A program made the position numbers and the translations under genes. A DNA stretch of 6,374 nt from Anaerolineales bacterium (lineage in GTDB: Bacteria > Chloroflexota > Anaerolineae > Anaerolineales > DRMV01), in assembly GCA_015484985.1 (NCBI GenBank), contig WFUL01000101.1:1-6374 (forward strand), in the 5' to 3' direction. Positions within the stretch are counted from its first letter, which is position 1. Every line of letters begins with the position of its first letter. This document shows positions 1 to 6,374 of the stretch, in pieces. The notes under the pieces were generated by a model that was given only the letters and a program-made list of their open reading frames with translations, had not been told where the DNA came from and made no database searches.

Positions 1-312
1 GCCCAGATGTTCCTGAGCCAGGAGAACTACACGGCTGCTCGTGGTGAATTGGCCGCCTTGACAGATATGTTAGGTGCTCGCTTGTTGTTGATGCCGGAAC
101 CTCAGCAGACACCCTGGCAAGATATTCTCTCTCGCGTTGAAGCAGCCCAACAGGCTCTTCCCCAAAAACCGGTGGAGGCCCAAAGGGCTCTGGATGCAGC
201 ATGGAACTTATTGATGACCATCGGAGGGGAGGATCTGGCTGTCCCTTCGGCTTTGCCGACAGGATCTCCCCCGACACCGACCCCTGAGCCGACACCTACA
301 CCAGAAGGGTAA
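1..312 (+). CDS. C-terminal part of an unrecognised helical protein with a Pro/Thr tail (5' end outside window)
   Basis: The reading frame is open from base 1 (Ala-Gln-Met...), so the ATG at position 7 is probably internal and the true start lies upstream. About 103 residues are visible, ending in TAA. Roughly 80 residues are predicted helical (for example ENYTAARGELAALTDML, and WQDILSRVEAAQQAL). They are followed by a low-complexity tail that ends PTPTPEPTPTPEG. Such Pro/Thr linkers are common in surface or secreted proteins of Chloroflexota, which suggests the C-terminus lies outside the cytoplasm, but no signal or membrane segment is visible in this fragment. The next gene starts 68 bp downstream on the same strand and is probably co-transcribed; it shares a weak W-x-D-(I/V)-L ... 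LPQ pattern with this one. Codon use is less GC-rich than in the formate dehydrogenase gene, with many TTG leucines. Function is not recognised. Confidence 0.7.
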   Translation, partial: AQMFLSQENYTAARGELAALTDMLGARLLLMPEPQQTPWQDILSRVEAAQQALPQKPVEAQRALDAAWNLLMTIGGEDLAVPSALPTGSPPTPTPEPTPTPEG

Positions 313-380
313 TTCCGGGGTTCGGCCTTGGCTACTGTTCTCACCATAGATGACGAAAGACTCGTTCAGGAGGCGCAACC

Positions 381-1094
381 ATGACCGAAGAGCAAAAACA
401 GCCCCAGCCTGCTCCCCAGACCCCTCCTTCCTCGCCCCCGGGACCGGCGGAGGCGGAGGGCCCTTCCGCGCCGGAATTTCCACCGGTGGGGGAAACGACC
501 CCGCCAGGGGAAACCATGGAGCCGAAGCCGCCTTCGCCCTGGCGACGGCGTTTACGGCGTTTCCTGTGGTTGCTGGCCGGGGTGGTATTGCTCTACGTGT
601 GCGGTCTGTTGAGCGCGGTGGTGTTGGTGGTCCAGCCTTTGGAATCGCAATATCAGCAAGCCCTCTTACGGGAGCGAGAACTCAACGATCAAATCGCCTC
701 CCTCCAGGCCACTTTGGAAGCCCAAGAGGCCCAACTGAAGGCAATGGAACAGACAGCGGCCCAGACAGAGGCCAAAGTGGCTTCGCTGGAGGAAGCCGAA
801 CTTCGACGACGTCAGGAGGCCTTGTTGAACCGGGCGCAAAAGGGCCTCTATAAGGGCATCGCCGCGTTGTATGAGAAAGACACCCTCACGGCTCGATTGG
901 CCCTTCGAGGGGCCTTGCAGGACCTTTCGGAGCTGTCGGACATCGCGCCCGAGGAATGGCGCGATGTGCTTCAGGACTTACAGCAGGAACTGGAGGATTT
1001 GTTGCCCCAGCTCACCGCCACAAACACAACGTTACTGCGCCTCCAACGCATCGCCGATGCTCTGGAGGAAGTCGCAAACCAGCTCGAACGGTGA
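381..1094 (+). CDS. Single-pass membrane protein with Pro-rich N-terminus and long coiled coil, function unknown
   Basis: The protein has 237 residues. The ATG is chosen because a perfect AGGAGG (368-373) sits 7 bases upstream. Residues 1-52 are rich in Pro, Glu and Gly and look disordered. A basic stretch (RRRLRR, 55-60) precedes one hydrophobic segment at about 61-84. By the positive-inside rule the Pro-rich part is cytoplasmic and the rest external. Residues about 86-150 are Glu/Gln/Ala/Leu-rich with heptad-like spacing, consistent with a coiled coil. Residues 150-237 are further amphipathic helices (for example EEWRDVLQDLQQELEDLLPQ). There is no cleavable signal peptide, enzyme motif or metal site. 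It could be a structural or scaffold protein of the envelope, but nothing in the sequence settles this. It follows the partial gene at 1-312 by 68 bp with no obvious promoter between them, so the two probably form an operon. It ends 58 bp before the stop of the convergent formate dehydrogenase gene. No family is recognised. Confidence 0.85.
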   Translation: MTEEQKQPQPAPQTPPSSPPGPAEAEGPSAPEFPPVGETTPPGETMEPKPPSPWRRRLRRFLWLLAGVVLLYVCGLLSAVVLVVQPLESQYQQALLRERELNDQIASLQATLEAQEAQLKAMEQTAAQTEAKVASLEEAELRRRQEALLNRAQKGLYKGIAALYEKDTLTARLALRGALQDLSELSDIAPEEWRDVLQDLQQELEDLLPQLTATNTTLLRLQRIADALEEVANQLER

Positions 1095-1152
1095 CCGCCC
1101 GGGTGGCCTGGCCCCGGCTTCTTGGTAGCGAAGGTAGATATCCACCTCTCCC

Positions 1153-3312
<2,160 letters not shown>

Positions 3313-3361
3313 ATGTCCACCTCCTCGGTTGGAAAGCTCCGTTCAGGTCTAAGTGTTCCAC

Positions 3362-3389
3362 GATATAATTTTGGAGCCTCCATAATCAA
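3362..3389 (-). promoter_or_regulatory. Possible promoter for formate dehydrogenase
   Basis: On the - strand, TTGATT (3384-3389) and TATATC (3362-3367) are separated by 16 bases. They lie in the 73-bp gap between the HhH gene stop and the formate dehydrogenase start, and the -35 element overlaps the HhH stop codon. Both hexamers are imperfect. The gap, the strong Shine-Dalgarno sequence and the different codon use of fdhF all favour separate transcription, but read-through from the HEPN/MNT/HhH unit is equally possible. Confidence 0.25.
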
Positions 3390-3772
3390 CGCTTTTTGCG
3401 TATACCGCCTTTGAGGGTTGCCTGCAAGGCTCTGAGCTCGTCCCATCGTCCTTCGGCGGCCAGTCGAGCCTGCTCCGGCCAGGTCTGGAGATGGCTGATG
3501 TGGGCGATTCCCGCGGCATCCAGGATGGCCTGTAATTCCTTCGGTGTCTTCTTGGCCAGGTCTCGATAGGTGCGGATGCCCGCTTCTTTGAGGGCCTGTT
3601 CCAATGCCGGGTCAATGCCTTCGATGACTTGTAAATCGTCTTCGACCGTTTCGTGATTCAGAGGCTCCGAGGTCATGGGGTATGCGAATTCGGGCTGGCC
3701 GAATCGCCGGGCAAACCACATCAGCAACACCAGGATGACCACAAGGACAACCACCCAAAAGATGGTGTTCAT
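3386..3772 (-). CDS. Membrane-anchored helix-hairpin-helix (DUF4332-like) protein
   Basis: The protein has 128 residues when started at the ATG at 3772. AGGGGAGG, which overlaps the upstream MNT stop, sits 6 bases before this ATG; the in-frame ATG two codons earlier (3778) touches the Shine-Dalgarno sequence and is a less likely start. Residues 4-20 (IFWVVVLVVILVLLMWF) form one membrane helix, followed by ARR and a linker. Residues about 45-92 (DDLQVIEGIDPALEQALKEA, then AGIRTYRDLAKKTPKEL) form a helix-hairpin-helix unit of the kind usually read as IEGIGPK..LL..AGI. The tail (TWPEQARLAAEGRWDELRAL) matches the end of that small family, often written WPeQA.LAa.GkWdeL. In canonical members the hairpin has Gly-Ile-Gly; here it is Gly-Ile-Asp (52-54), which may weaken nucleic-acid binding. 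The biochemical role of the family is not established. The gene follows MNT by 13 bp, so it is probably co-transcribed with HEPN/MNT. Confidence 0.85.
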   Translation of the reverse strand: MNTIFWVVVLVVILVLLMWFARRFGQPEFAYPMTSEPLNHETVEDDLQVIEGIDPALEQALKEAGIRTYRDLAKKTPKELQAILDAAGIAHISHLQTWPEQARLAAEGRWDELRALQATLKGGIRKKR

Positions 3773-3785
3773 GGACATCCTCCCC

Positions 3786-4163
3786 TTACAAGGGGTTTTC
3801 GATCCTGGAGTCTCGCGAATAAACCCAGCGTACCTCCCGGCGCATTTGTCGGGCAAAGGCCGTGTCCAGGCTTTCCCACTCCTCCGGTGTGTACACCAGC
3901 ACGTCTGCGGGCACGGGCAGGCGTTCGTAAGGGTACTTCACCGCCCGTTGGGAAAAGGGCGCGTCGGTTGCCGTCACCAGGATGACCACGTCCAAATCGC
4001 TGCCCACCCCCCAATCGCCTCGGGCGTAGGAACCAAAGAAGCCCACCCGAAGCACTTCGGGATGCGTCCGGGCGATTTCCCGGGCCCACGCCCGTAGCGC
4101 GGCTTCGACTTCTTCCAGCGCCGGCCAGCGCAACAGGCCGGAGGACAGGGGACGCACGGGCAT
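3786..4163 (-). CDS. MNT-type nucleotidyltransferase (probable antitoxin of HEPN/MNT pair)
   Basis: This 125-residue protein belongs to the minimal nucleotidyltransferase family (NTP_transf_2 / DNA polymerase beta fold). The signature GSYARGDWGVGSDLDVVI spans residues 44-61, with G44-S45 for the nucleotide phosphates and D56 and D58 as metal-binding carboxylates. D87 in PADVLVY is the likely third carboxylate. In characterised HEPN/MNT systems (MntA/HepT) the MNT protein transfers AMP from ATP onto the HEPN toxin and inactivates it. Whether that holds here is inferred from the pairing. The ATG directly abuts the HEPN stop codon (TAGATG), so translation is probably coupled, helped by an AGGAAAGG just upstream. 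All catalytic residues appear intact and the length is normal for the family. The HhH gene follows after 13 bp. Confidence 0.9.
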   Translation of the reverse strand: MPVRPLSSGLLRWPALEEVEAALRAWAREIARTHPEVLRVGFFGSYARGDWGVGSDLDVVILVTATDAPFSQRAVKYPYERLPVPADVLVYTPEEWESLDTAFARQMRREVRWVYSRDSRIENPL

Positions 4164-4565
4164 CTACCTTTCCTCTCGGGGAAGATGGGCCTGCACGAAG
4201 GCCACAATCTCCTCGGCAAAGGTTACCGCTTGATGACTCTGCAACGGGCCGTAGTGCTCGAAGGGCGCGCCTTCCGCGTGGCCATTGGGGTAGCGGGGAG
4301 GAATATAGTAGCCATCCAGCACGCGTGCCTTTTCAATGAGTTCCGGCGGCACCGAAATGCTCTCGAGAAGGGCCTGGAGCAGTTTGGCCACCACATGCCC
4401 CCATACATCCTGGCCCAGGGCCAGATGCAACGCTTTGACGGCCTTCTCCGCGGCTTGCTGGGCCGCGAAACACGCCCATTCATGGTGCCCGGCCTGCATG
4501 GAAAGTCGAGCCTGTTCCAGGTCCCGTTGGGCCTGCCGGAACCAATCGAGATATCGTGAAGCCAT
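4164..4565 (-). CDS. HEPN domain protein (probable RNase toxin of HEPN/MNT pair)
   Basis: The protein has 133 residues when started at the ATG at 4565. GGGAG (4572-4576) lies 6 bases ahead of it, whereas the in-frame ATG at 4586 has no Shine-Dalgarno sequence. The pattern is that of the HEPN family (PF05168): RDLEQARLSM near the N-terminus, the conserved helix WACFAAQQAAEKAVKAL (30-46), HVVAKLLQAL, then LDGYYIPPRYPNG. The segment R91-YPNG-H96 fits the R-x4-H pattern of HEPN ribonucleases. However, in this subgroup RYP is conserved in its own right, so catalytic activity is only inferred. The HXY tail, whose tyrosine is AMPylated in HepT, is not present after H96. The gene is first in a tight - strand run, directly abutting the MNT gene. 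The likely role is a toxin or ribonuclease controlled by MNT. Alternatively it may serve as a substrate-binding partner of the nucleotidyltransferase. Confidence 0.88.
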   Translation of the reverse strand: MASRYLDWFRQAQRDLEQARLSMQAGHHEWACFAAQQAAEKAVKALHLALGQDVWGHVVAKLLQALLESISVPPELIEKARVLDGYYIPPRYPNGHAEGAPFEHYGPLQSHQAVTFAEEIVAFVQAHLPREER

Positions 4566-4603
4566 GGGTTTCTCCCATAGAAGCAAGTGATTCGTTTTCA
4601 GAC

Positions 4604-4609
4604 ATTATA
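4604..4609 (-). promoter_or_regulatory. Probable -10 box for the HEPN/MNT/HhH operon
   Basis: A perfect TATAAT on the - strand lies 39 bases upstream of the HEPN start codon, in the short gap after the methyltransferase stop. No good -35 hexamer sits at 16-18 bases: TTGACC (4635-4640) is present but 25 bases away, overlapping the methyltransferase end. The position, and a leader of about 30 nt, suit a promoter that makes the toxin-antitoxin unit independent of the methyltransferase gene. Confidence 0.4.
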
Positions 4610-4629
4610 GAGGATACAAGAGGCCGAGC

Positions 4630-5418
4630 TTACGGGTCAAGTGAATTGCTCATTTCGGACAGAAAGGCGGCGATGCGTTGTTGGGCCAGGTGGACATAAG
4701 CCTCTTCAATCTCATAACCCACGAAAATCCGTCCGGCCTTGAGGGCGGCGATGGCCGTCTGACCGCTCCCCATAAAGGGGTCCAGCACCACCTCTCCCGC
4801 GAAGGTGTACAGCTGGATGCAGCGATAGGGCAGCTCCGCCGGGAAGGGTGCAGGGTGGCCGATTTTGCGGGCAGGGACGGCGGGGAAGGTCCACACGCTT
4901 CGGGTGTACTCGAGGAACTCTTCCCGGGAGATGGTGACGACCCGACCGTCAGGGTTGGGTCGTCGGAAGGTGTCCTTGCAGAAGACCAGGATGTACTCGT
5001 GCACGTCCCGCAAGGTGGGGTTGGTGGGCGAACGCCAGCTTCCCCAAGCGGTGGAGGCACTGGCCGAGGCGGCCTTGTTCCAGATGATTTCCCCGCGCAT
5101 GAGGAAGCCGAGCTCCAGCATATCCTGGAGGATGAAGGCATGGAGGGGAATATAAGGCCGCCGGCCCAGGTTGGCCACGTTGATACAGGCCCGGCCGCCG
5201 GGGACCAGGACTCGATAGACCTCCTTCCATACCCTTCGGAGGAACGCCCGGTATTCCTCCAGGGTAAGGTTTTGGTCGTATTCCTTGCCCACGTTGTAGG
5301 GAGGTGAGGTGACCACCAGATGGACGCTTTGGTCGGGGAGTTCCCTCATATCCTCGGCCGACTTGCAGAAAATGCGGTTGCGCACCGAAGGGGGAAGAGG
5401 AGTTTCCTGGTAGGGCAC
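4630..5418 (-). CDS. Beta-class DNA methyltransferase (N4-cytosine or N6-adenine), orphan
   Basis: The protein has 262 residues from a GTG at 5418. Motif IV (TSPPY, residues 37-41) comes first and the AdoMet-binding motif I (DPFMGSGQT, 213-221) comes near the C-terminus, the order of beta-class (N6/N4) methyltransferases. SPPY rather than DPPY/NPPY leans toward N4-cytosine, but adenine cannot be excluded. Other typical segments are LVPGGRACINVANLGRRPYI, EIIWNK, and HPAPFP with CIQLYTFAGEVVLDP. It transfers a methyl group from AdoMet to a specific DNA site, which I cannot name from sequence alone. The GTG start is preferred because CAGGAG (5425-5430) lies exactly 6 bases ahead and the family usually begins shortly before this point. 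An ATG at 5541 would add 41 Arg/Ser/Gly-rich residues with only a weak, distant AAGGA; it cannot be ruled out. No restriction endonuclease gene is adjacent. The HEPN/MNT operon lies downstream on the same strand. Confidence 0.9.
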   Translation of the reverse strand: MPYQETPLPPSVRNRIFCKSAEDMRELPDQSVHLVVTSPPYNVGKEYDQNLTLEEYRAFLRRVWKEVYRVLVPGGRACINVANLGRRPYIPLHAFILQDMLELGFLMRGEIIWNKAASASASTAWGSWRSPTNPTLRDVHEYILVFCKDTFRRPNPDGRVVTISREEFLEYTRSVWTFPAVPARKIGHPAPFPAELPYRCIQLYTFAGEVVLDPFMGSGQTAIAALKAGRIFVGYEIEEAYVHLAQQRIAAFLSEMSNSLDP

Positions 5419-5424
5419 GTTTTT

Positions 5425-5430
5425 CTCCTG
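5425..5430 (-). promoter_or_regulatory. Ribosome binding site deciding the methyltransferase start
   Basis: CAGGAG on the - strand lies 6 bases before the GTG at 5418. It is much better placed than the weak AAGGA ahead of the upstream ATG at 5541, and is the main reason for choosing the shorter protein. Confidence 0.5.
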
Positions 5431-5591
5431 AGGAAGGCCGGAGTAGAGGCGACTTCCGTAGAAGGGGGAGGCATCGTGGCTGCGGCGCCCCGGTGAGCCA
5501 AAGGGGCTGGTACGGGTGCGCCGTTTGCGGGAACGTCCCATAGATGAATTTTCCTTGGCTTCCCAGGATGTCCCCGGGTTAGGATGGGTTT

Positions 5592-5597
5592 ATTATA
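5592..5597 (-). promoter_or_regulatory. Possible -10 box for the methyltransferase
   Basis: TATAAT on the - strand lies about 50 bases before the ATG at 5541 and about 170 bases before the preferred GTG at 5418. No recognisable -35 hexamer occurs at 16-18 bases. The first parS site (5618-5633) sits just upstream, at about -30 to -45 relative to the expected transcript start, so ParB binding could influence transcription here. Confidence 0.3.
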
Positions 5598-5617
5598 CTG
5601 CCTTTGCAGGCCTTTAG

Positions 5618-5633
5618 GGTTTCACGTGAAACA
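5618..5633. promoter_or_regulatory. parS: parS centromere site 1 (ParB binding)
   Basis: GGTTTCACGTGAAACA contains the 14-base palindrome GTTTCACGTGAAAC and differs from the Bacillus parS consensus TGTTTCACGTGAAACA only in its first base. Such sites are loaded by the ParB CTPase and act in origin segregation with ParA and SMC. They usually cluster near the origin, and here the site lies 311 bp past the dnaA stop. The parA and parB genes are not in the window. Confidence 0.9.
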
Positions 5634-5665
5634 GAGGGTTCACCTACATGTGGCGGGGATGCTTT

Positions 5666-5689
5666 CTGAGGTTTCACGTGAAACCTCAG
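5666..5689. promoter_or_regulatory. parS: parS centromere site 2 within a 24-bp perfect palindrome
   Basis: The core GTTTCACGTGAAAC (5671-5684) is identical to site 1. Here the symmetry extends five bases on each side (CTGAG on the left, CTCAG on the right), giving a perfect 24-bp palindrome. The two site centres are 52 bp apart, close to five helical turns, so ParB dimers would bind on the same DNA face. Confidence 0.9.
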
Positions 5690-5883
5690 GGAAAAGGGGC
5701 GCAAGGAGACAGGGAGGAAGGGGCGAAAGTAAGGGCGCAGCCGGGGCCTGGTGGATTGCGCTTCCCTCGGGGCCCGAAATCTCCGGATCTGGTCACGCGT
5801 TTATCCCAAAAGTAGAGGGTGGTTCTTCGTGATTTCATGATAGCCTCTCTCCAGAAGAGCAGGAGGTCAGGCGTTTTCAAGTG

Positions 5884-5928
5884 AACGTAAAACGGCCGGC
5901 GCCGCTATGCCGCCGGCCGTTTTACGTT
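5884..5928. terminator. Strong hairpin terminator closing dnaA, symmetric (bidirectional)
   Basis: The left arm AACGTAAAACGGCCGGCG (5884-5901) is perfectly complementary to the right arm CGCCGGCCGTTTTACGTT (5911-5928), with a 9-base loop. On the - strand it starts 15 bases after the dnaA stop. It has a GC-rich core flanked by an A-tract and a TTTT tract, as expected of an intrinsic terminator. Because the A/T tracts are symmetric it could stop transcription from either side, shielding dnaA from readthrough and the parS region from dnaA transcription. Confidence 0.85.
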
Positions 5929-5943
5929 ATGTGCTTTGCTCGC

Positions 5944-6374
5944 TCATCGGGCGGAAGCGTAGAGACGCTCTCGGATGCGGCGGATGCGCTTGCGCAACGC
6001 TTCGTCCTGTTCGTACTGCTGGGCGATTTTCTCACAGGCGTACATGACAGTGGTATGGTCCCGGCCCCGGAACAGATGGCCGATTTGCGGATAGGAGTAG
6101 CGGGCATCTTCCCGCAACAAGAACATGGCCACCTGCCGGGGGAGCACCACCTTGCGGGAGCGTGAGGCGCTCATCATTTTTTCCACCGTGGTTTCAAATT
6201 CCTCTGCCACGATACGCAGCAGGTGATGGGGGTCGACCTGGAGGCGTCGGGGTAGCAGGTCCGCCAACACGGCTTCTGCCAGGTCGCGCGTAATGGGTTG
6301 ACGGCGAAGTTCGTGATAGGCTCGCAGCCGATTCAAAGCGCCTTCCAAGGTTCGAATGTTCCCCTCGATGTGCC
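5944..6374 (-). CDS. dnaA: DnaA replication initiator, C-terminal part (5' end outside window)
   Basis: About 142 residues are visible, from HIEGNIRTLEGALNRL, the end of the AAA+ domain and its lid, through domain IV to the TGA stop. The frame is open to the window edge; a TTG at 6346-6348 is an internal leucine (TLEGAL), not a start. Domain IV is clear: VLPRQVAMFLLRE, then SYPQIGHLF and the DnaA-box-binding signature RGRDHTTVMYACEKI. In this family the helix-turn-helix and this signature bind DnaA boxes, and the AAA+ part (upstream, not seen) binds ATP and opens oriC. The gene ends in a strong terminator and is not followed by dnaN, the usual downstream neighbour, but by parS sites and an oppositely placed accessory block. 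This suggests an atypical dnaA neighbourhood. A second DnaA-like paralogue cannot be excluded from a fragment, but all conserved domain IV residues I can check are present. Confidence 0.95.
   Translation of the reverse strand, partial: HIEGNIRTLEGALNRLRAYHELRRQPITRDLAEAVLADLLPRRLQVDPHHLLRIVAEEFETTVEKMMSASRSRKVVLPRQVAMFLLREDARYSYPQIGHLFRGRDHTTVMYACEKIAQQYEQDEALRKRIRRIRERLYASAR

Larger units (their letters stand above)
5542..5943. other. Gene-free region between methyltransferase and dnaA (origin-proximal)
   Basis: These roughly 400 bases contain no convincing gene. They hold a TATAAT facing the methyltransferase, two parS sites with centres 52 bp apart, a purine-rich G/A stretch on the + strand (about 5685-5735), a stretch (5736-5883) in which I see nothing recognisable, and the dnaA terminator hairpin. 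The short open frames here overlap the parS palindromes or lack family resemblance. No cluster of DnaA boxes (TTATCCACA) is seen; the nearest match is TTATCCCAA at 5801-5809 with two mismatches. No AT-rich unwinding element is evident. If the position of the methyltransferase start at 5418 is right, the gene-free part extends to 5419. Confidence 0.6.

Noticed and set aside
350..853. Alternative + strand frame overlapping the coiled-coil membrane protein
   Set aside because: Composition is Gly/Arg/Ser-rich without family signs, and the frame starting at 381 has a perfect Shine-Dalgarno sequence and coherent membrane and coiled-coil segments.
1098..1118. Terminator between the convergent genes at 1094 and 1153
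   Set aside because: CCGGG and CCCGG can pair as a 5-bp stem with a 9-base loop, but there is no T-tract on either side.
3373..3381. GGAGCCTCC inverted repeat before formate dehydrogenase as an operator or terminator
   Set aside because: The arms are only four bases with a one-base centre, which cannot form a stable hairpin and is too short to support an operator call.
5801..5809. TTATCCCAA as a DnaA box marking oriC in the gap after dnaA
   Set aside because: It has two mismatches to TTATCCACA, stands alone, and no AT-rich unwinding region is nearby. An origin is more likely on the other side of dnaA, outside the window.
5584..5832. 82-codon + strand open frame
   Set aside because: It runs through both parS palindromes, lacks a ribosome binding site and has no recognisable domain.
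5686..5880. Small - strand open frame with a plausible GGAGAGAGG before an internal ATG at about 5838
   Set aside because: The protein (MKSRRTTLYFWDKRV...) matches no family I know and its second half is low-complexity Pro/Ser. No promoter was recognised, so evidence is too weak to call a gene.

Overview
The window looks like chromosomal DNA from a GC-rich bacterium, and it lies close to the replication origin. The right edge holds the 3' end of dnaA. About 250 to 330 bp beyond its stop are two near-consensus parS centromere sites (GTTTCACGTGAAAC). A C-terminal Pro/Thr linker (PTPTPEPTPTPEG), the HEPN/MNT pair and the general protein style suggest Chloroflexota (Anaerolineae-like), possibly thermophilic. 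That placement is an inference from sequence style, not proof.

Layout, left to right. Positions 1-1094 carry two + strand genes: the end of a helical protein with a Pro/Thr tail, then a single-pass membrane protein with a long coiled coil. Both are unrecognised, and they may be distant tandem paralogues. They converge on a - strand block. Read in its own direction (right to left), that block holds a beta-class DNA methyltransferase (4630-5418, possibly to 5541), a HEPN protein (4164-4565), an MNT nucleotidyltransferase (3786-4163), a membrane-anchored helix-hairpin-helix protein (3386-3772), and a 719-residue cysteine-type molybdenum/tungsten formate dehydrogenase catalytic subunit (1153-3312). 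The gap at 5542-5943 holds a candidate methyltransferase promoter, the two parS sites and a very strong hairpin terminator that closes dnaA. The dnaA end (5944-6374, - strand) runs off the window.

How the genes may work together. HEPN and MNT abut as TAG-ATG and look like a type VII-like toxin-antitoxin pair. The HhH gene follows only 13 bp later, so these three are probably one transcript, with a TATAAT-like -10 box ahead of HEPN. The formate dehydrogenase has its own perfect Shine-Dalgarno sequence, a 73-bp leader gap and visibly more GC-rich codon use, so it may be a separate unit. No electron-transfer partner for it is in the window. The methyltransferase has no restriction partner here. 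The tetranucleotide CTAG is absent from the whole 6.4 kb.

No tRNA, rRNA, CRISPR array, insertion sequence or convincing oriC (DnaA-box cluster) was seen. I did not find a clearly new multi-gene system. The most noteworthy points are the dnaA-parS arrangement, the HEPN/MNT/HhH operon, the orphan formate dehydrogenase, and the CTAG absence beside an orphan m4C/m6A-type methyltransferase.
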